Of a stretch of 64,000 nucleotides of DNA, positions 42,581-51,898 are shown one piece after another (position 1 is the first letter of the stretch; every line of letters starts with the position of its first letter). Both the position numbers and the translations under genes were made by a program. The notes under the pieces are model-generated. The model worked only from the letters and a program-made list of their open reading frames with translations, ran no database searches and was not told the origin of the DNA. This DNA comes from Opitutia bacterium Tous-C4FEB (GTDB lineage: Bacteria; Verrucomicrobiota; Verrucomicrobiia; Opitutales; Opitutaceae), in contig NEVA01000003.1 of NCBI GenBank assembly GCA_002304445.1, positions 62,001 through 126,000 of the forward strand, in the 5' to 3' direction.

Positions 42581-45124
42581 TCACCGCCACTCATGCCGCG
42601 GATAGCGCCGCCAGAGTTCGGCCTTCACTTTTGGATACATTTCGCGCCAGAAACTTGTGAGATCATCGGTCACCTGAATCGCGCGGTGATTGGGCGCCAG
42701 CACTTCAAACTTCACGGGCACGCGGCCGTGGCCGATCGCAAACTTCCCTTCGACGCCAAAGAGTTCCTGGATGCGCGCGCTCATGATGGGCGGGCCCTCT
42801 TTGTGGTAGGTAAGCTTGGCTTTTCGACCGTTCCCCATCGTGATTTTTTCCGGCAGATAATCGTCGATCACCGCCAGTTGCTCCGCTGTCAGCCAGTCGC
42901 GCAGCACGGGCATCACGGCTTTTTCTTTCACGGCGCGCGCACTCGTTTCGCCAAAGCAGATTTGTTCGATCAGCGTGCCGCGATCAGCGTCGGTGAGCAC
43001 ATTGACCTCCAGCTCAGGAAACCACTCCGCAAGCCGGTTCACGCGCACGATCCACTGCTCCACGCTCTCGTCCCAAGCCTCGATCATGATCCGGCCGGCG
43101 AGCACTTCCTTGGTAAGCAATGCGGCGGCCTCGTTCATCGGCACGTCGTCGCTGTTGCCCTTGGCCTCGAGCACGAGATCGCGGAAACGTTTCTCCTTCC
43201 GCGCGACCACGCGTTTCGCCTGCTCGTCGTAGAGCACGCCGCGCGCCTCGTAGTAATCGTCGGCAAACAGCTCCTTCAGCCACGGTTCCTCGATCGCGGT
43301 CGCGAGCGTGAGCAGTGTGTTCACCTCGCCGTCACCGCGGCCGATCTCGCTGATCTCCGCCGCGACGAGCAGCCGCGCCTGCTGGATGCCGCTCTCTCGC
43401 GCCAGCACGCCGCGGCGGCCATGCACGAGTTCAACCCGCAGCGTGCCGGCGTCGAGCCGCTTGCCGAGCTGGTCCGAAAAGCCCGCGAGCACACACTTGC
43501 GCACCGCGACGTCGTCCATGCGCGTCTCGCCAACGTCGAGGCCTTCCTTGCGCGCGATCTCCAAAAACTGCTCGAACAAAGGCCCCACGGCCCGCGCGCC
43601 CTGCGCGTGAATGCCGAGCCGTCGACACGCCTCGACGCTGTAGCCGGCCTTCTCGGCGTAGCTCCACGCGCGCATGAGCAAAAAGAAATCGCTCTCGTGC
43701 TCCTCGCCGAGCACGTCCTCGCGCGCCTGCTCCACATCCTTCGTCGAGCCGCGCAGCAGGAAATTTCGGCCCTGCGTGAGCGCCGCCATGAGCGCCACCG
43801 GTCGCACGCAACCCCGCTCCTGCGCCGCGAGCAACATGCGCGCGTAACGCGGATGCACCGGGAACCGCAGCATCTTCCGTCCAAGTTCGGTGATCGACCG
43901 CGTCTTGCCCGCGAGCGCGCCCAAATCCGCGAGCAGCAACTCCGCGCGCTCCAGCGCCTTCGCATCGGGTTTTTCCAACCACGGAAAACCAAACACATCG
44001 TCGATGCCGCTGGATTTAAGCGTCAGCACGACCTCGGAGAGATCGAGCCGTTTTACTTCGGGCAATTCTTGCAACGCCCGCGTGCCGTGCTCGCGCTCGG
44101 TCCACAGCCGCACGCACACGCCCGGCGCCGTGCGACCGGCGCGGCCCGCGCGCTGGTCGGCGCTCGCCGCGGAGATTTTCTCGATGAGCAGCGTGTTGAT
44201 GCCGCGGTTCGCATCGAAGCGCGCCTGCCGCGCGAGCCCGCAATCGATCACCGCCGTCACGCCGTCGATGGTGAGCGAGGTTTCCGCGACATTGGTCGAG
44301 ACGATGATCTTGCGCGCCTGTGTACGCGCCACCGCGCGGTCCTGCTGCTCCGGCGGCAATTCCCCGTGAAGCGGAAAGCTTACAAACTCCCTTAGCCCGC
44401 GTCCGCCCTGAATCGCCTGCAACGTGCGGTTGATCTCATACGCTCCCGGCATGAACACGAGCATATCGCCCCCCGTGAGCCCCGCCACTCGCTCGCACTC
44501 GCGCGCCGCCACGTCCCACACCGGCTCCTGATCGAAGTTCGTTGAGCGTTGCAGATACTCGATCGCGACCGGAAAACTCCGCCCCTGCGACACGAGCACA
44601 TCGCACGGTGCGAGATACTCCCGGAGCAACCCCGCATCGAGCGTCGCCGACATCACGATGATCTTCAGATCGGGCCGCGTCGTCTGCTGGATCTGGATCG
44701 CCCGGGCCAGGGAGATGTCGCCGTAAAGATGCCGCTCGTGAAACTCGTCGAACACGAGCGCGTTGATCCCGCGCAGCTTCGCATCGAACGACATCTGCCG
44801 GAGCAAAATGCCTTCGGTCACGAAACGCACCTTGGTCTTTGCCGACACCTTCGATTCCAGCCGGATCTGATAACCGACGAGGTCGCCCAACGCCGTGCCG
44901 ACTTCCTCCGCGACGCGCTTCGCGAGCATGCGGGCCGCGAGCCGGCGGGGTTGCAGCACGACGGCCTCCCCGCCGTCGAGAAACCCATGGTTCAGCAGCA
45001 TCTGCGGAATCTGCGTCGATTTACCCGATCCCGTCGGCGCCTGCACGATCAACCGCCCGCCCGTGCGTAACGCGCCGACGACGGCGGATTCGAGTTCGTA
45101 GATGGGGAGGACAGACGGACGCAT
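42581..45124 (-). CDS. hrpB: ATP-dependent helicase HrpB (DExH-box)
   Basis: A 847-residue protein from ATG 45124 (MRPSVLPIYELESAVVGALR). SF2 DEAH/RHA motifs: Walker A APTGSGKSTQIP, FDEFHERHLYGD (DEFH), MSATLDA, STNVAETSLTIDGV and QRAGRAGRTAPGVCVRLW. The HrpB-specific C-terminal domain ends in TSFWREMYPKVKAELWRRYP, then RHEW. The E. coli protein is a putative RNA helicase with no proven essential role. Single gene, with the downstream 640-base gap and a divergent esterase. Confidence 0.95.
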   Translation of the reverse strand: MRPSVLPIYELESAVVGALRTGGRLIVQAPTGSGKSTQIPQMLLNHGFLDGGEAVVLQPRRLAARMLAKRVAEEVGTALGDLVGYQIRLESKVSAKTKVRFVTEGILLRQMSFDAKLRGINALVFDEFHERHLYGDISLARAIQIQQTTRPDLKIIVMSATLDAGLLREYLAPCDVLVSQGRSFPVAIEYLQRSTNFDQEPVWDVAARECERVAGLTGGDMLVFMPGAYEINRTLQAIQGGRGLREFVSFPLHGELPPEQQDRAVARTQARKIIVSTNVAETSLTIDGVTAVIDCGLARQARFDANRGINTLLIEKISAASADQRAGRAGRTAPGVCVRLWTEREHGTRALQELPEVKRLDLSEVVLTLKSSGIDDVFGFPWLEKPDAKALERAELLLADLGALAGKTRSITELGRKMLRFPVHPRYARMLLAAQERGCVRPVALMAALTQGRNFLLRGSTKDVEQAREDVLGEEHESDFFLLMRAWSYAEKAGYSVEACRRLGIHAQGARAVGPLFEQFLEIARKEGLDVGETRMDDVAVRKCVLAGFSDQLGKRLDAGTLRVELVHGRRGVLARESGIQQARLLVAAEISEIGRGDGEVNTLLTLATAIEEPWLKELFADDYYEARGVLYDEQAKRVVARKEKRFRDLVLEAKGNSDDVPMNEAAALLTKEVLAGRIMIEAWDESVEQWIVRVNRLAEWFPELEVNVLTDADRGTLIEQICFGETSARAVKEKAVMPVLRDWLTAEQLAVIDDYLPEKITMGNGRKAKLTYHKEGPPIMSARIQELFGVEGKFAIGHGRVPVKFEVLAPNHRAIQVTDDLTSFWREMYPKVKAELWRRYPRHEWR

Positions 45125-45320
45125 GGCAGCGAGAAAAACAGAGCAGCGTTTCCCGTGGGGAGCGCGTGGCAAGTCCGCAGGTGAATAACCCGGTTAGGTT
45201 TTAGGAGCCTCAGTTTTTTATGGTTTCAATCCCTCCGCTCCCGCCCTCGAATCACCCTACCGGCAATCCTGCACCTTGCCTCTCTGCCCCACCCACCCCT
45301 CTTTTAAACGCTTACCTCCC

Positions 45321-46250
45321 ATGACCAAAATTCGCCTGCTCACTGCCTGCTTCGCCCTCACCGTGGCCGGGGTCTTGTCCGCCACCGCCCAAACCGATTC
45401 CATGCCCAAAGCCGCCGCCCCCGTTCCCTACCCACTCATCCTCGGCCCGATCCGTCTCTGGAGCGGCGACGCGCCCGGAGCCCTTGGCCAACGCCCACAA
45501 GACATACCCACCCTCACGCCGTTTCCCGCCGACGCCGCCAAAGACACCGGCGCCACCATGCTCATCCTTCCGGGCGGCGGCTATGGCAGCCTGGCCGAAC
45601 ACGAGGGCACCGGCTACGCCGAGTGGTTCGCCGCCAACGGCATCACCGCTTACGTCTTGAAATACCGACTCGGCTCCAACGGCTACCGCCACCCGACCAT
45701 GCTCAACGACGCCGCCCGCGCCCTGCGCCTCGTCCGCACGTTTGCGAAACGTGATGGCCGCGATCCTGCCCGCATCGGCGTCATCGGCTCCTCGGCCGGC
45801 GGCCACCTCGCCGCCACCCTCGCAACGAAATCAGACGCCGGCGCACCGACCGCCGCCGACCCCGTGGACCGCGAAAGCTCCCGCGCCGATGTCGCGATCC
45901 TCTGTTACCCGGTCATCTCCTTCGGTGAGTTCGCGCACGCCGGTTCCAGAAAAAATTTGCTCGGGGAAAAACCCGAACCCGCTCTCGTCGATTTCCTGTC
46001 CGCCGAGTTGCAAGTCACGGCGCAGACCACGCCTTCATTCATCTGGCACACCGTCGAAGACAAAGCCGTGCCGGTTGAAAACGCCCACCTCTTTGCCTCC
46101 GCCCTTCGTCGCGCCGGGGTTCCCTACTCGCTGCACATTTACGAAAAAGGCGCGCACGGTCTCGGCCTAGGACGCCCGGGTAAACCCGCGCCGCCGTGGG
46201 CCGATCAGTGCCTCTACTGGCTGCGCGAACGGAAGTTTTTGCTCAACTGA
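45321..46250 (+). CDS. Secreted alpha/beta-hydrolase, acetyl-xylan-esterase-like
   Basis: A 309-residue exported enzyme from ATG 45321, with signal peptide LLTACFALTVAGVLSATAQ. The hydrolase core shows the oxyanion motif LPGGGYGSLAEHEG and the nucleophile elbow VIGSSAGGHLAATLA (Ser158). The Asp is in VEDKAVPVENA and the His in YEKGAHGLGLG. The motif set is that of endo-xylanase/BD-FAE-type esterases that deacetylate plant polysaccharide. Hemicellulose use is common in Opitutaceae, but the substrate here is not proven. Single gene. Confidence 0.85.
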   Translation: MTKIRLLTACFALTVAGVLSATAQTDSMPKAAAPVPYPLILGPIRLWSGDAPGALGQRPQDIPTLTPFPADAAKDTGATMLILPGGGYGSLAEHEGTGYAEWFAANGITAYVLKYRLGSNGYRHPTMLNDAARALRLVRTFAKRDGRDPARIGVIGSSAGGHLAATLATKSDAGAPTAADPVDRESSRADVAILCYPVISFGEFAHAGSRKNLLGEKPEPALVDFLSAELQVTAQTTPSFIWHTVEDKAVPVENAHLFASALRRAGVPYSLHIYEKGAHGLGLGRPGKPAPPWADQCLYWLRERKFLLN

Positions 46251-46394
46251 CCCGGCCGCGCCGAGCCCGCCTGCTCGCGCCACGGCAATTAAACTACCGC
46301 CGTCGCCCGGCCCCATTTCAACCGACTCGCCTGCGTATATATTTAACCCCTGTCGGAACCCCCGTTCGTATCACCGTTCTTATTTTTTACCGCC

Positions 46395-47009
46395 ATGAAA
46401 CGTCTCGTTCGCAGCTCCTTCGTGCTCGCCGTCTTCGCGCTCCTGCCGGCCACCGCGCCGGCGCAAACTCCGCCGGCGGCCGCGCCCGGCGCCCCGAGCG
46501 AGCCCGCTCCCACCCCGCGCAAACGCGAACGCGCCATCTCCAGTGACGTTGCCGCGTCCCTCGCCGCCGCGATGCCGAAATATAATCCGCCCAAGCCCGC
46601 CCCGCCGCCCACGCCCGTCGAGCAGCAGCCCGACCTGCGCGAGATCGACAAACCCAAGAACACCATCATCCGCCTGCCCGACTACGTTGTGCGCGACGCC
46701 AAGCCGCCCGTTTTCCGCGAGCGCGATATCAACACCCAGCAAGGCTTGGCCAACATCGCCATGCGCCGCTACAGCACCGAGGCCAGCCGTGCACTCAATC
46801 GCTTCACGATCCCCATTTTCGGCCAGACCCAAGAGGCGCGTGCCCTCGCGATGTATGCAGAAGACGAACGCCTGAAGAACATCACCGAGCTCAATGACGC
46901 CGCCGACATGATCAGCGCCCGCGACAAAGCCCAGGGCGCCTACATCAAACGCGACATCCAAAACACCACGATGCGCGCCGGCGACTACGGCTGGCAAAAA
47001 AGAAAGTAA
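46395..47009 (+). CDS. Exported hypothetical protein, Pro-rich
   Basis: A 204-residue protein with signal peptide MKRLVRSSFVLAVFALLPAT, then APAQ. A Pro/Ala-rich segment (about 24-75) precedes the ordered part with NTIIRLPDYVVRDAKPPVFR, then ERDINTQQGLANIAMRRYS and a basic C-terminus. No enzyme motif is visible. It resembles Opitutaceae-restricted exported proteins of unknown role. Neighbours are an esterase and, on the other strand, a small conserved protein. Confidence 0.7.
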   Translation: MKRLVRSSFVLAVFALLPATAPAQTPPAAAPGAPSEPAPTPRKRERAISSDVAASLAAAMPKYNPPKPAPPPTPVEQQPDLREIDKPKNTIIRLPDYVVRDAKPPVFRERDINTQQGLANIAMRRYSTEASRALNRFTIPIFGQTQEARALAMYAEDERLKNITELNDAADMISARDKAQGAYIKRDIQNTTMRAGDYGWQKRK

Positions 47010-47073
47010 CCCGTAGCGCAGTCTCCGACCCGCCCTCCACGTTGCGCCCGCGCCTCGCGTCCGCGTCAGACGC

Positions 47074-47379
47074 CTAAGCTCGGTCACTCAGCGCCCGCGC
47101 GATCTCTTCCCACTCTGCAGCCAGAGTCACCCCTCTGGACGGCATCCTGCGCCCCGCGAGCGAATACCAATAGCCCGCGTTGCCCTCGTCGCCTTCCTTC
47201 CGATGGAGATAGGCGTGAACCCACGCCCCGGCCTTGCTCTTGTCCGCTTGCGCCGCGTCATGCGCCGCGTCCCAATCGCCGCGGGCATCGTGCCATAGCG
47301 CAGCCCTCGCGCCGCTCACACCCGTCGGCGGCACGTTCCCGGCGCCCGCGACCGCCTCACTAAATTTCGCAAAAGTCAT
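47074..47379 (-). CDS. Conserved hypothetical protein, ~100 residues
   Basis: A 101-residue soluble protein from ATG 47379 (MTFAKFSEAVAGAG). Conserved-looking core: LWHDARGDWDAAHDAAQADK, then GAWVHAYLHRKEGDEGNAGY and WYSLAGRR. Several aromatic, His and Asp residues recur in homologous proteins I remember as widespread and uncharacterised. Lies alone, on the minus strand between two plus-strand genes and 101 bases from birA. Confidence 0.78.
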   Translation of the reverse strand: MTFAKFSEAVAGAGNVPPTGVSGARAALWHDARGDWDAAHDAAQADKSKAGAWVHAYLHRKEGDEGNAGYWYSLAGRRMPSRGVTLAAEWEEIARALSDRA

Positions 47380-47480
47380 GGGAGCCACCTTGCGCCCCGG
47401 CCTCCTGCTTTTCAACCTTCCTCCTTTCAGCTCTCATCGCTCAACGCCCGGCGCTCAACTCCCTTCCCCTTTTCGAACCC

Positions 47481-48476
47481 ATGTCATCACCGGAACCCAC
47501 CGTCATCCGCGCCCTGCTCGCGCGTCAGACCGGTTGGGTTTCAGGTGGCGATCTGGCGAAGAAGCTAGGCGTCACTCGAGTCGCCGTTTGGCAATACATC
47601 GAAAAACTCCGCGCTGCCGGTTTCGGCATCGAGACCCGTCGTTCCAGCGGCTACCGGTTGGTTTCCCCACCGCCCGACGCCCATGCCGGCTTGATCGAGG
47701 CCCAGCTCAAGATTCGACCCCGAGGCTTCTCCCTCACCGTTCTCGATGAAACCGACAGCACCAACGACGAAGCCGCCCGCCAACTCGCCGCCGGCCGCGT
47801 CGCGCCTTTCGCCATCATCGCCCGGCGCCAGACCAAAGCCCGCGGCCGCCTTGGCCGCCCATGGCACGCCCCGGCCAACGGCAATCTCTACATCTCCTTC
47901 GCCTTTCGCCCCCAACTCGCGCCCGCGCGCATGACGCCCTTCACCCTTTGGATGGGGCTCAATCTCTGCGAACTCATCGCCAACGCCACCGCCCTCAAGC
48001 CCGGTCTCAAGTGGCCCAACGATCTCATTTTCGAGGGGCGTAAAGCCGGCGGTATCCTCACCGAGGCCCGCGTTGACGCCGATCAGATCCGCGACCTCGT
48101 CTTCGGGCTCGGCCTCAACCTCAACAGCCCGGCCTCCGCTTGGCCCGCCGACCTCGGCCAGCGCGCGGTTTCCCTCGCCGAACTCACCGGCGCCTCGCTC
48201 GATTTCAACCGCCTCACCACCGCCGTGATCGGCCGCGTTCTTCTCGCTTACCAGCGTTTCGTCGACGGTGACTACGCCGAAAACTTCGCAACTCTTTGGC
48301 ACCGGTATGATGTTCTTCGCGGTCGCACCGTCACACTCCTCGAAGGCACCCGTCGCCACCCCGGCACCGTCCTAGGCGTCGACGACGAAGGGGCGCTCCT
48401 TCTCAAAACCGGCCGCGGCCGGACCCACCGCTTCCCCGCCGGCGAGGTCACGCTGGAGAAAAACCCCGCCGCCTAG
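47481..48476 (+). CDS. birA: Biotin-[acetyl-CoA carboxylase] ligase with N-terminal HTH (BirA)
   Basis: A 331-residue bifunctional protein. The N-terminal winged HTH (about 10-60) shows GWVSGGDLAKKLGVTRVAVW, then QYIEKLRAAGFGIET. The ligase domain has DETDSTNDEAARQLAAGR, the biotin-AMP site QTKARGRLGRPWHAPANGNL and LKWPNDLIFEGRKAGGIL. A C-terminal SH3-like domain closes it. It attaches biotin to AccB, and the HTH allows it to repress biotin genes in E. coli-type systems; its target sites here are unknown. It is followed 15 bases later by the ABC ATPase gene. Confidence 0.94.
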   Translation: MSSPEPTVIRALLARQTGWVSGGDLAKKLGVTRVAVWQYIEKLRAAGFGIETRRSSGYRLVSPPPDAHAGLIEAQLKIRPRGFSLTVLDETDSTNDEAARQLAAGRVAPFAIIARRQTKARGRLGRPWHAPANGNLYISFAFRPQLAPARMTPFTLWMGLNLCELIANATALKPGLKWPNDLIFEGRKAGGILTEARVDADQIRDLVFGLGLNLNSPASAWPADLGQRAVSLAELTGASLDFNRLTTAVIGRVLLAYQRFVDGDYAENFATLWHRYDVLRGRTVTLLEGTRRHPGTVLGVDDEGALLLKTGRGRTHRFPAGEVTLEKNPAA

Positions 48477-48491
48477 GCGCCCACTTCCGCC

Positions 48492-49505
48492 ATGCCCGAC
48501 CCGCTCCCACCTGCCATCGAAGTCGATCACCTCGTGAAATCCTACGCGGGCATGACGGCGGTCGCCGACCTCAGCTTCACCGTGGCCCGCGGAGAGATCA
48601 TCGGCTTCCTCGGCCCGAATGGCGCCGGCAAGTCCACCACCATGCGCATCCTCACCGGCTACCTGCCGGCAAACTCCGGTACGGTCCGGATCTGCGGTCA
48701 CTCCGTCGCCACCGAGCCGGATGCGGTCAAACGCCTGATCGGCTACATGCCGGAAAACAATCCGCTCCCCGAGGATATGCGGGTGAGCGAGTACCTTTAT
48801 TTTCGCGGCCGACTGAAAGAAATCCCCCGCCGCAAGCTCGGCCCGCGCATCGACGAGGTGCTCGAACTCTGCGACCTCAAACGCGTCCGCCACAAAATCA
48901 TCGGTCAGCTTTCCAAAGGCTACCGCCAACGCGTCGGCATTGCCGAGGCCATCCTCGCGGAGCCACCCGTGATTATCATGGACGAGCCCACGATTGGCCT
49001 GGATCCGCATCAGATTCTGATCGTCCGGGATCTCATCGCCGGCCTGCGCGGGCGCATGACCGTCATCATCTCTTCGCATATCCTGCCCGAAATCGAAATG
49101 ACCTGCGACCGGGTCCTCATCATCAACCGCGGCCGCGTCGTGGCCCAAGGCACGCCGGCCGCCCTGCGTCGGGAAGTTCTCGGCCGCACCGCCTACGGCC
49201 TCACCGTGGCCGGCAACATCGCCGGGCTACCCGCCCTGCTGCAGGCCGTCGAACCGTCGTTCAAAATCACGACCGCCGGCGAACCGGATGCCACTGGCTT
49301 TGTCCAACTTGCTTTGGCCACCGAGCGAGACGACGAGTTTGGCGAGCCTCTCCTTCAAGCTTTGATCGCCCAAAACTATCGCGTTCGCGCCCTTAGTCGC
49401 GCCCACCCGACGCTCGAAGACGTCTTCCTCGCCGCCACCCGGCGCACGTGGGACGCCACCCAACCCAATCTTCCCAAGCCGCCACCCTCCGGCCCGATCC
49501 CATGA
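48492..49505 (+). CDS. ABC transporter ATP-binding protein, GldA-like
   Basis: A 337-residue ATPase with Walker A GFLGPNGAGKSTTMRILTGY (about 35-54), signature LSKGYRQRVGIAEAIL and Walker B VIIMDEPTIGLDP, then the H-loop ISSHILPEIEMT. The C-terminal ~100 residues form an accessory domain and the protein ends with a Pro-rich tail. It forms, with the overlapping permease and the GldG-like protein, an ABC-type exporter of the kind required for gliding in Bacteroidetes and for other envelope jobs elsewhere. Its ATGA stop/start overlap with the permease couples the two genes. Confidence 0.88.
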   Translation: MPDPLPPAIEVDHLVKSYAGMTAVADLSFTVARGEIIGFLGPNGAGKSTTMRILTGYLPANSGTVRICGHSVATEPDAVKRLIGYMPENNPLPEDMRVSEYLYFRGRLKEIPRRKLGPRIDEVLELCDLKRVRHKIIGQLSKGYRQRVGIAEAILAEPPVIIMDEPTIGLDPHQILIVRDLIAGLRGRMTVIISSHILPEIEMTCDRVLIINRGRVVAQGTPAALRREVLGRTAYGLTVAGNIAGLPALLQAVEPSFKITTAGEPDATGFVQLALATERDDEFGEPLLQALIAQNYRVRALSRAHPTLEDVFLAATRRTWDATQPNLPKPPPSGPIP

Positions 49506-50263
49506 AACACTTTCTCACGCTCCTCAGCCACGAACTGCGGATGTTACTGGTAAGCCCGAGCACCTACATCGCCGCGACCGCCTTCCTGTTTTTCATGGGC
49601 TTTATCTTCACGGGCATTTTGGAGAGTTACACCAAGGCACCGCAGGAGGCATCTCCCGCTATCGTCTTTTTCTCCACGTTTTTTCTGCCGGTCTTTTTTA
49701 TGGTGCCGCTTCTCACGATGCGCTGCCTCGCCGAGGAGCGCCGCCTCGGCACCATCGAGACCTTGCTCACGACTCCCGTCACAACCACCGAGGTCGTGCT
49801 CGGCAAATATAGCGCCGCCTACATTTTGTATGTGACCCTCTGGGGCGCCACCGCCGGATTTTTCTATATCCTAAAAAGTTTCTCCAATGATCCCCGGCTG
49901 CTGGACTCCGGCCCCTTGATCGGCGGCTACGTCTTTATCGCCGTATCGGGACTGCTCTTTGTGGCGATCGGGGTCTTCGCCAGCTCGCTGTCCCGCAACC
50001 AGGCCGTTGCCGGCATTCTCGCGTTTGTGATGCTCGCCGCACTCATCATCGGCGGCCGCTGGTTGGGCGAAGCCGCATTTCTCAGCCGCGATGTCCTCGC
50101 TCCCGCCAAAGCCGCCGTCGACTACGCCCAAGTATTCTCCCATTACGACGATTTCACGCGGGGCGTGATCGATACCCGGCACCTGCTCTTTTACTTCAGC
50201 GGCACGGCGCTCGCGCTCATCTTTAGCATCTTCTCGGTCGAAGCGAAACTGATCCACAGCTGA
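49502..50263 (+). CDS. ABC-2 type permease, GldF-like
   Basis: A 253-residue protein with six hydrophobic helices at about 20-45, 60-82, 105-135, 140-165, 175-200 and 225-245. CLAEERRLGTIETLLTTPVT between helices 2 and 3 is the conserved ABC-2 loop; LSRNQAVAGILAFVMLAAL follows. Start ATG 49502 overlaps the ATPase stop. It likely pairs with that ATPase and the GldG-like protein next door. Confidence 0.88.
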   Translation: MKHFLTLLSHELRMLLVSPSTYIAATAFLFFMGFIFTGILESYTKAPQEASPAIVFFSTFFLPVFFMVPLLTMRCLAEERRLGTIETLLTTPVTTTEVVLGKYSAAYILYVTLWGATAGFFYILKSFSNDPRLLDSGPLIGGYVFIAVSGLLFVAIGVFASSLSRNQAVAGILAFVMLAALIIGGRWLGEAAFLSRDVLAPAKAAVDYAQVFSHYDDFTRGVIDTRHLLFYFSGTALALIFSIFSVEAKLIHS

Positions 50264-50309
50264 GCCCAACCTCCACGTCGCCCAAACCTCTGTTCCGAAC
50301 CCTCCGGCC

Positions 50310-51809
50310 TTGCCCTCTTTCCTCAACAGTTTCCGCGCCACCCGCTGGCTCCGCACGCTCAACTTGATTCTCCAGGCGGGGCTCGTGCTCACCCTCGTGG
50401 GCGGCCTGAACTATCTCGCCGACAACCATCCGGTCCGGCTCGATCTCACCCGCTACCGGAGCTTCTCACTCTCCCCGGAGACGCTCTCCTACATCAAAGA
50501 TCTCCCCCGGCCCGTACGGATTGTCGTCACCCTCAATGCCGAAGCCACCAACCCCGAAGTTCGCGGTCTGCTTCAGGAATATCGTCTCGCCACCGAGTCC
50601 AACCGGGACGGCGCCATCAAGGTCGATTACATTGATGTTTACCAAAACCGCCGCGAAGCCGAACCGCTCGGCCTCGATCAGCCCGACCTGATTCTCCTGC
50701 TCGCCGGCGATCGGCGCAGCGTCCTGACCATCGACGAACTTTACCGCACCACCCGCGGCAAAGACGGCAAACCCGAGCGCAACGCCTTCCTCGGCGAACA
50801 GGTCCTCACCGCCGCGCTGCTCGATGTTTCCAGCCCCGAGCGGAAAAAAATCTACTTTCTCGGCGGTCACGGGGAACTCCGCCCCGAGGACGCCGACCCC
50901 AATCGCGGGCTCTCGCTTGTGCGCGATCAGCTTCGTCTGAGAAATTTTGATGTCGAATCAATCGACCTCACGGTCGCACGCGCCATTCCGGAAAAAGCCT
51001 CGTTGCTCGTGGCAGTCGCGCCTCAAGGCCGCTTCGAACCGAAAGAGCAGGAACTCCTCCGCCAATACCTTTCGACCAATGCCGGCCGGCTCATTCTCTT
51101 TCTCGCCCCCGGCCTCAGTGCCTCCGCCCTCGGCCTCGACGAGGTGCTCCTCGACTGGGGCATTTTGGTCGACGACGACGTCGTCGTTGATGTCGGCAAC
51201 GGGAACATGACCGAGGACGGCGACCTTATCATCGGAGCCTTTCAACCGCACCCGATCACGAAAACGCTCCTCGATTTCGGCCTCACCCTGCGGCTCGGCG
51301 CCACCCGCACCGTGCGCCCCGACCCCGGCCGCGCTCTCGGCGGCACCCTCACAACCCTCACCCTCGCCGCCACCTCGCCCACCGCCTGGGGCGAACGCAG
51401 CTACCGCGATCGGGTGCCTGTCCGCTACGATCCCGGCGTCGATATCCGCCCGCTCCCCGGCATGGAGCCCAAGGACCGCCTCGGGGTGGTCACCGCCGCT
51501 GAGCGCGTTGCCGTGCGGGCCGGCCTCGATTTCAGCGTCCGCGGCGGCCGTCTCGTCGTCTTCGGCAGCGGCGATGTCATCGCCAACTCCCGCATCGCCA
51601 ACGCCGGCAACCTCGCCGCCTTCCTCAACGCGGTGAACTGGACCGACGTCGGCGACACCCAACCCAACATCCCGGCCCGACCCATCGAGCGCTTCCAACT
51701 CTCGCTCAGCGCCAATGACCTCGCCCAACTCCGCTACGCCCTCCTCTTCGGCCTGCCGGGTATCGCCGCCTTCCTCGGCCTCGTCGTCTACTGGACGCGT
51801 CGCCATTGA
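50310..51809 (+). CDS. GldG-like auxiliary ABC transport protein
   Basis: A 499-residue protein with TTG start at 50310. The first hydrophobic helix is at about 18-38 (LILQAGLVLTLVGGLNYLAD). A large extracytoplasmic domain of the ABC-2 auxiliary type follows (about 40-470): LTRYRSFSLSPETLSYIKDL, then KIYFLGGHGELRPEDADPN, both typical of GldG. A last membrane helix is near 475-495. The cluster of ATPase, permease, GldG and DUF4340 is common in Verrucomicrobia; the transported item is unknown. Confidence 0.84.
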   Translation: MPSFLNSFRATRWLRTLNLILQAGLVLTLVGGLNYLADNHPVRLDLTRYRSFSLSPETLSYIKDLPRPVRIVVTLNAEATNPEVRGLLQEYRLATESNRDGAIKVDYIDVYQNRREAEPLGLDQPDLILLLAGDRRSVLTIDELYRTTRGKDGKPERNAFLGEQVLTAALLDVSSPERKKIYFLGGHGELRPEDADPNRGLSLVRDQLRLRNFDVESIDLTVARAIPEKASLLVAVAPQGRFEPKEQELLRQYLSTNAGRLILFLAPGLSASALGLDEVLLDWGILVDDDVVVDVGNGNMTEDGDLIIGAFQPHPITKTLLDFGLTLRLGATRTVRPDPGRALGGTLTTLTLAATSPTAWGERSYRDRVPVRYDPGVDIRPLPGMEPKDRLGVVTAAERVAVRAGLDFSVRGGRLVVFGSGDVIANSRIANAGNLAAFLNAVNWTDVGDTQPNIPARPIERFQLSLSANDLAQLRYALLFGLPGIAAFLGLVVYWTRRH

Positions 51810-51898
51810 ACTCCTTCACCGCGTAGGGCGTCGCTGACCGACGCCGTCATACCGGGCCGTATCGTTCTCAAACTTCAACTTCCGACCTAAACCTTATA

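Noticed and set aside
42593-44395. 600-codon plus-strand frame opposite hrpB
   Set aside because: Antisense to hrpB, His/Arg/Leu-rich with no domain; hrpB has all helicase motifs.
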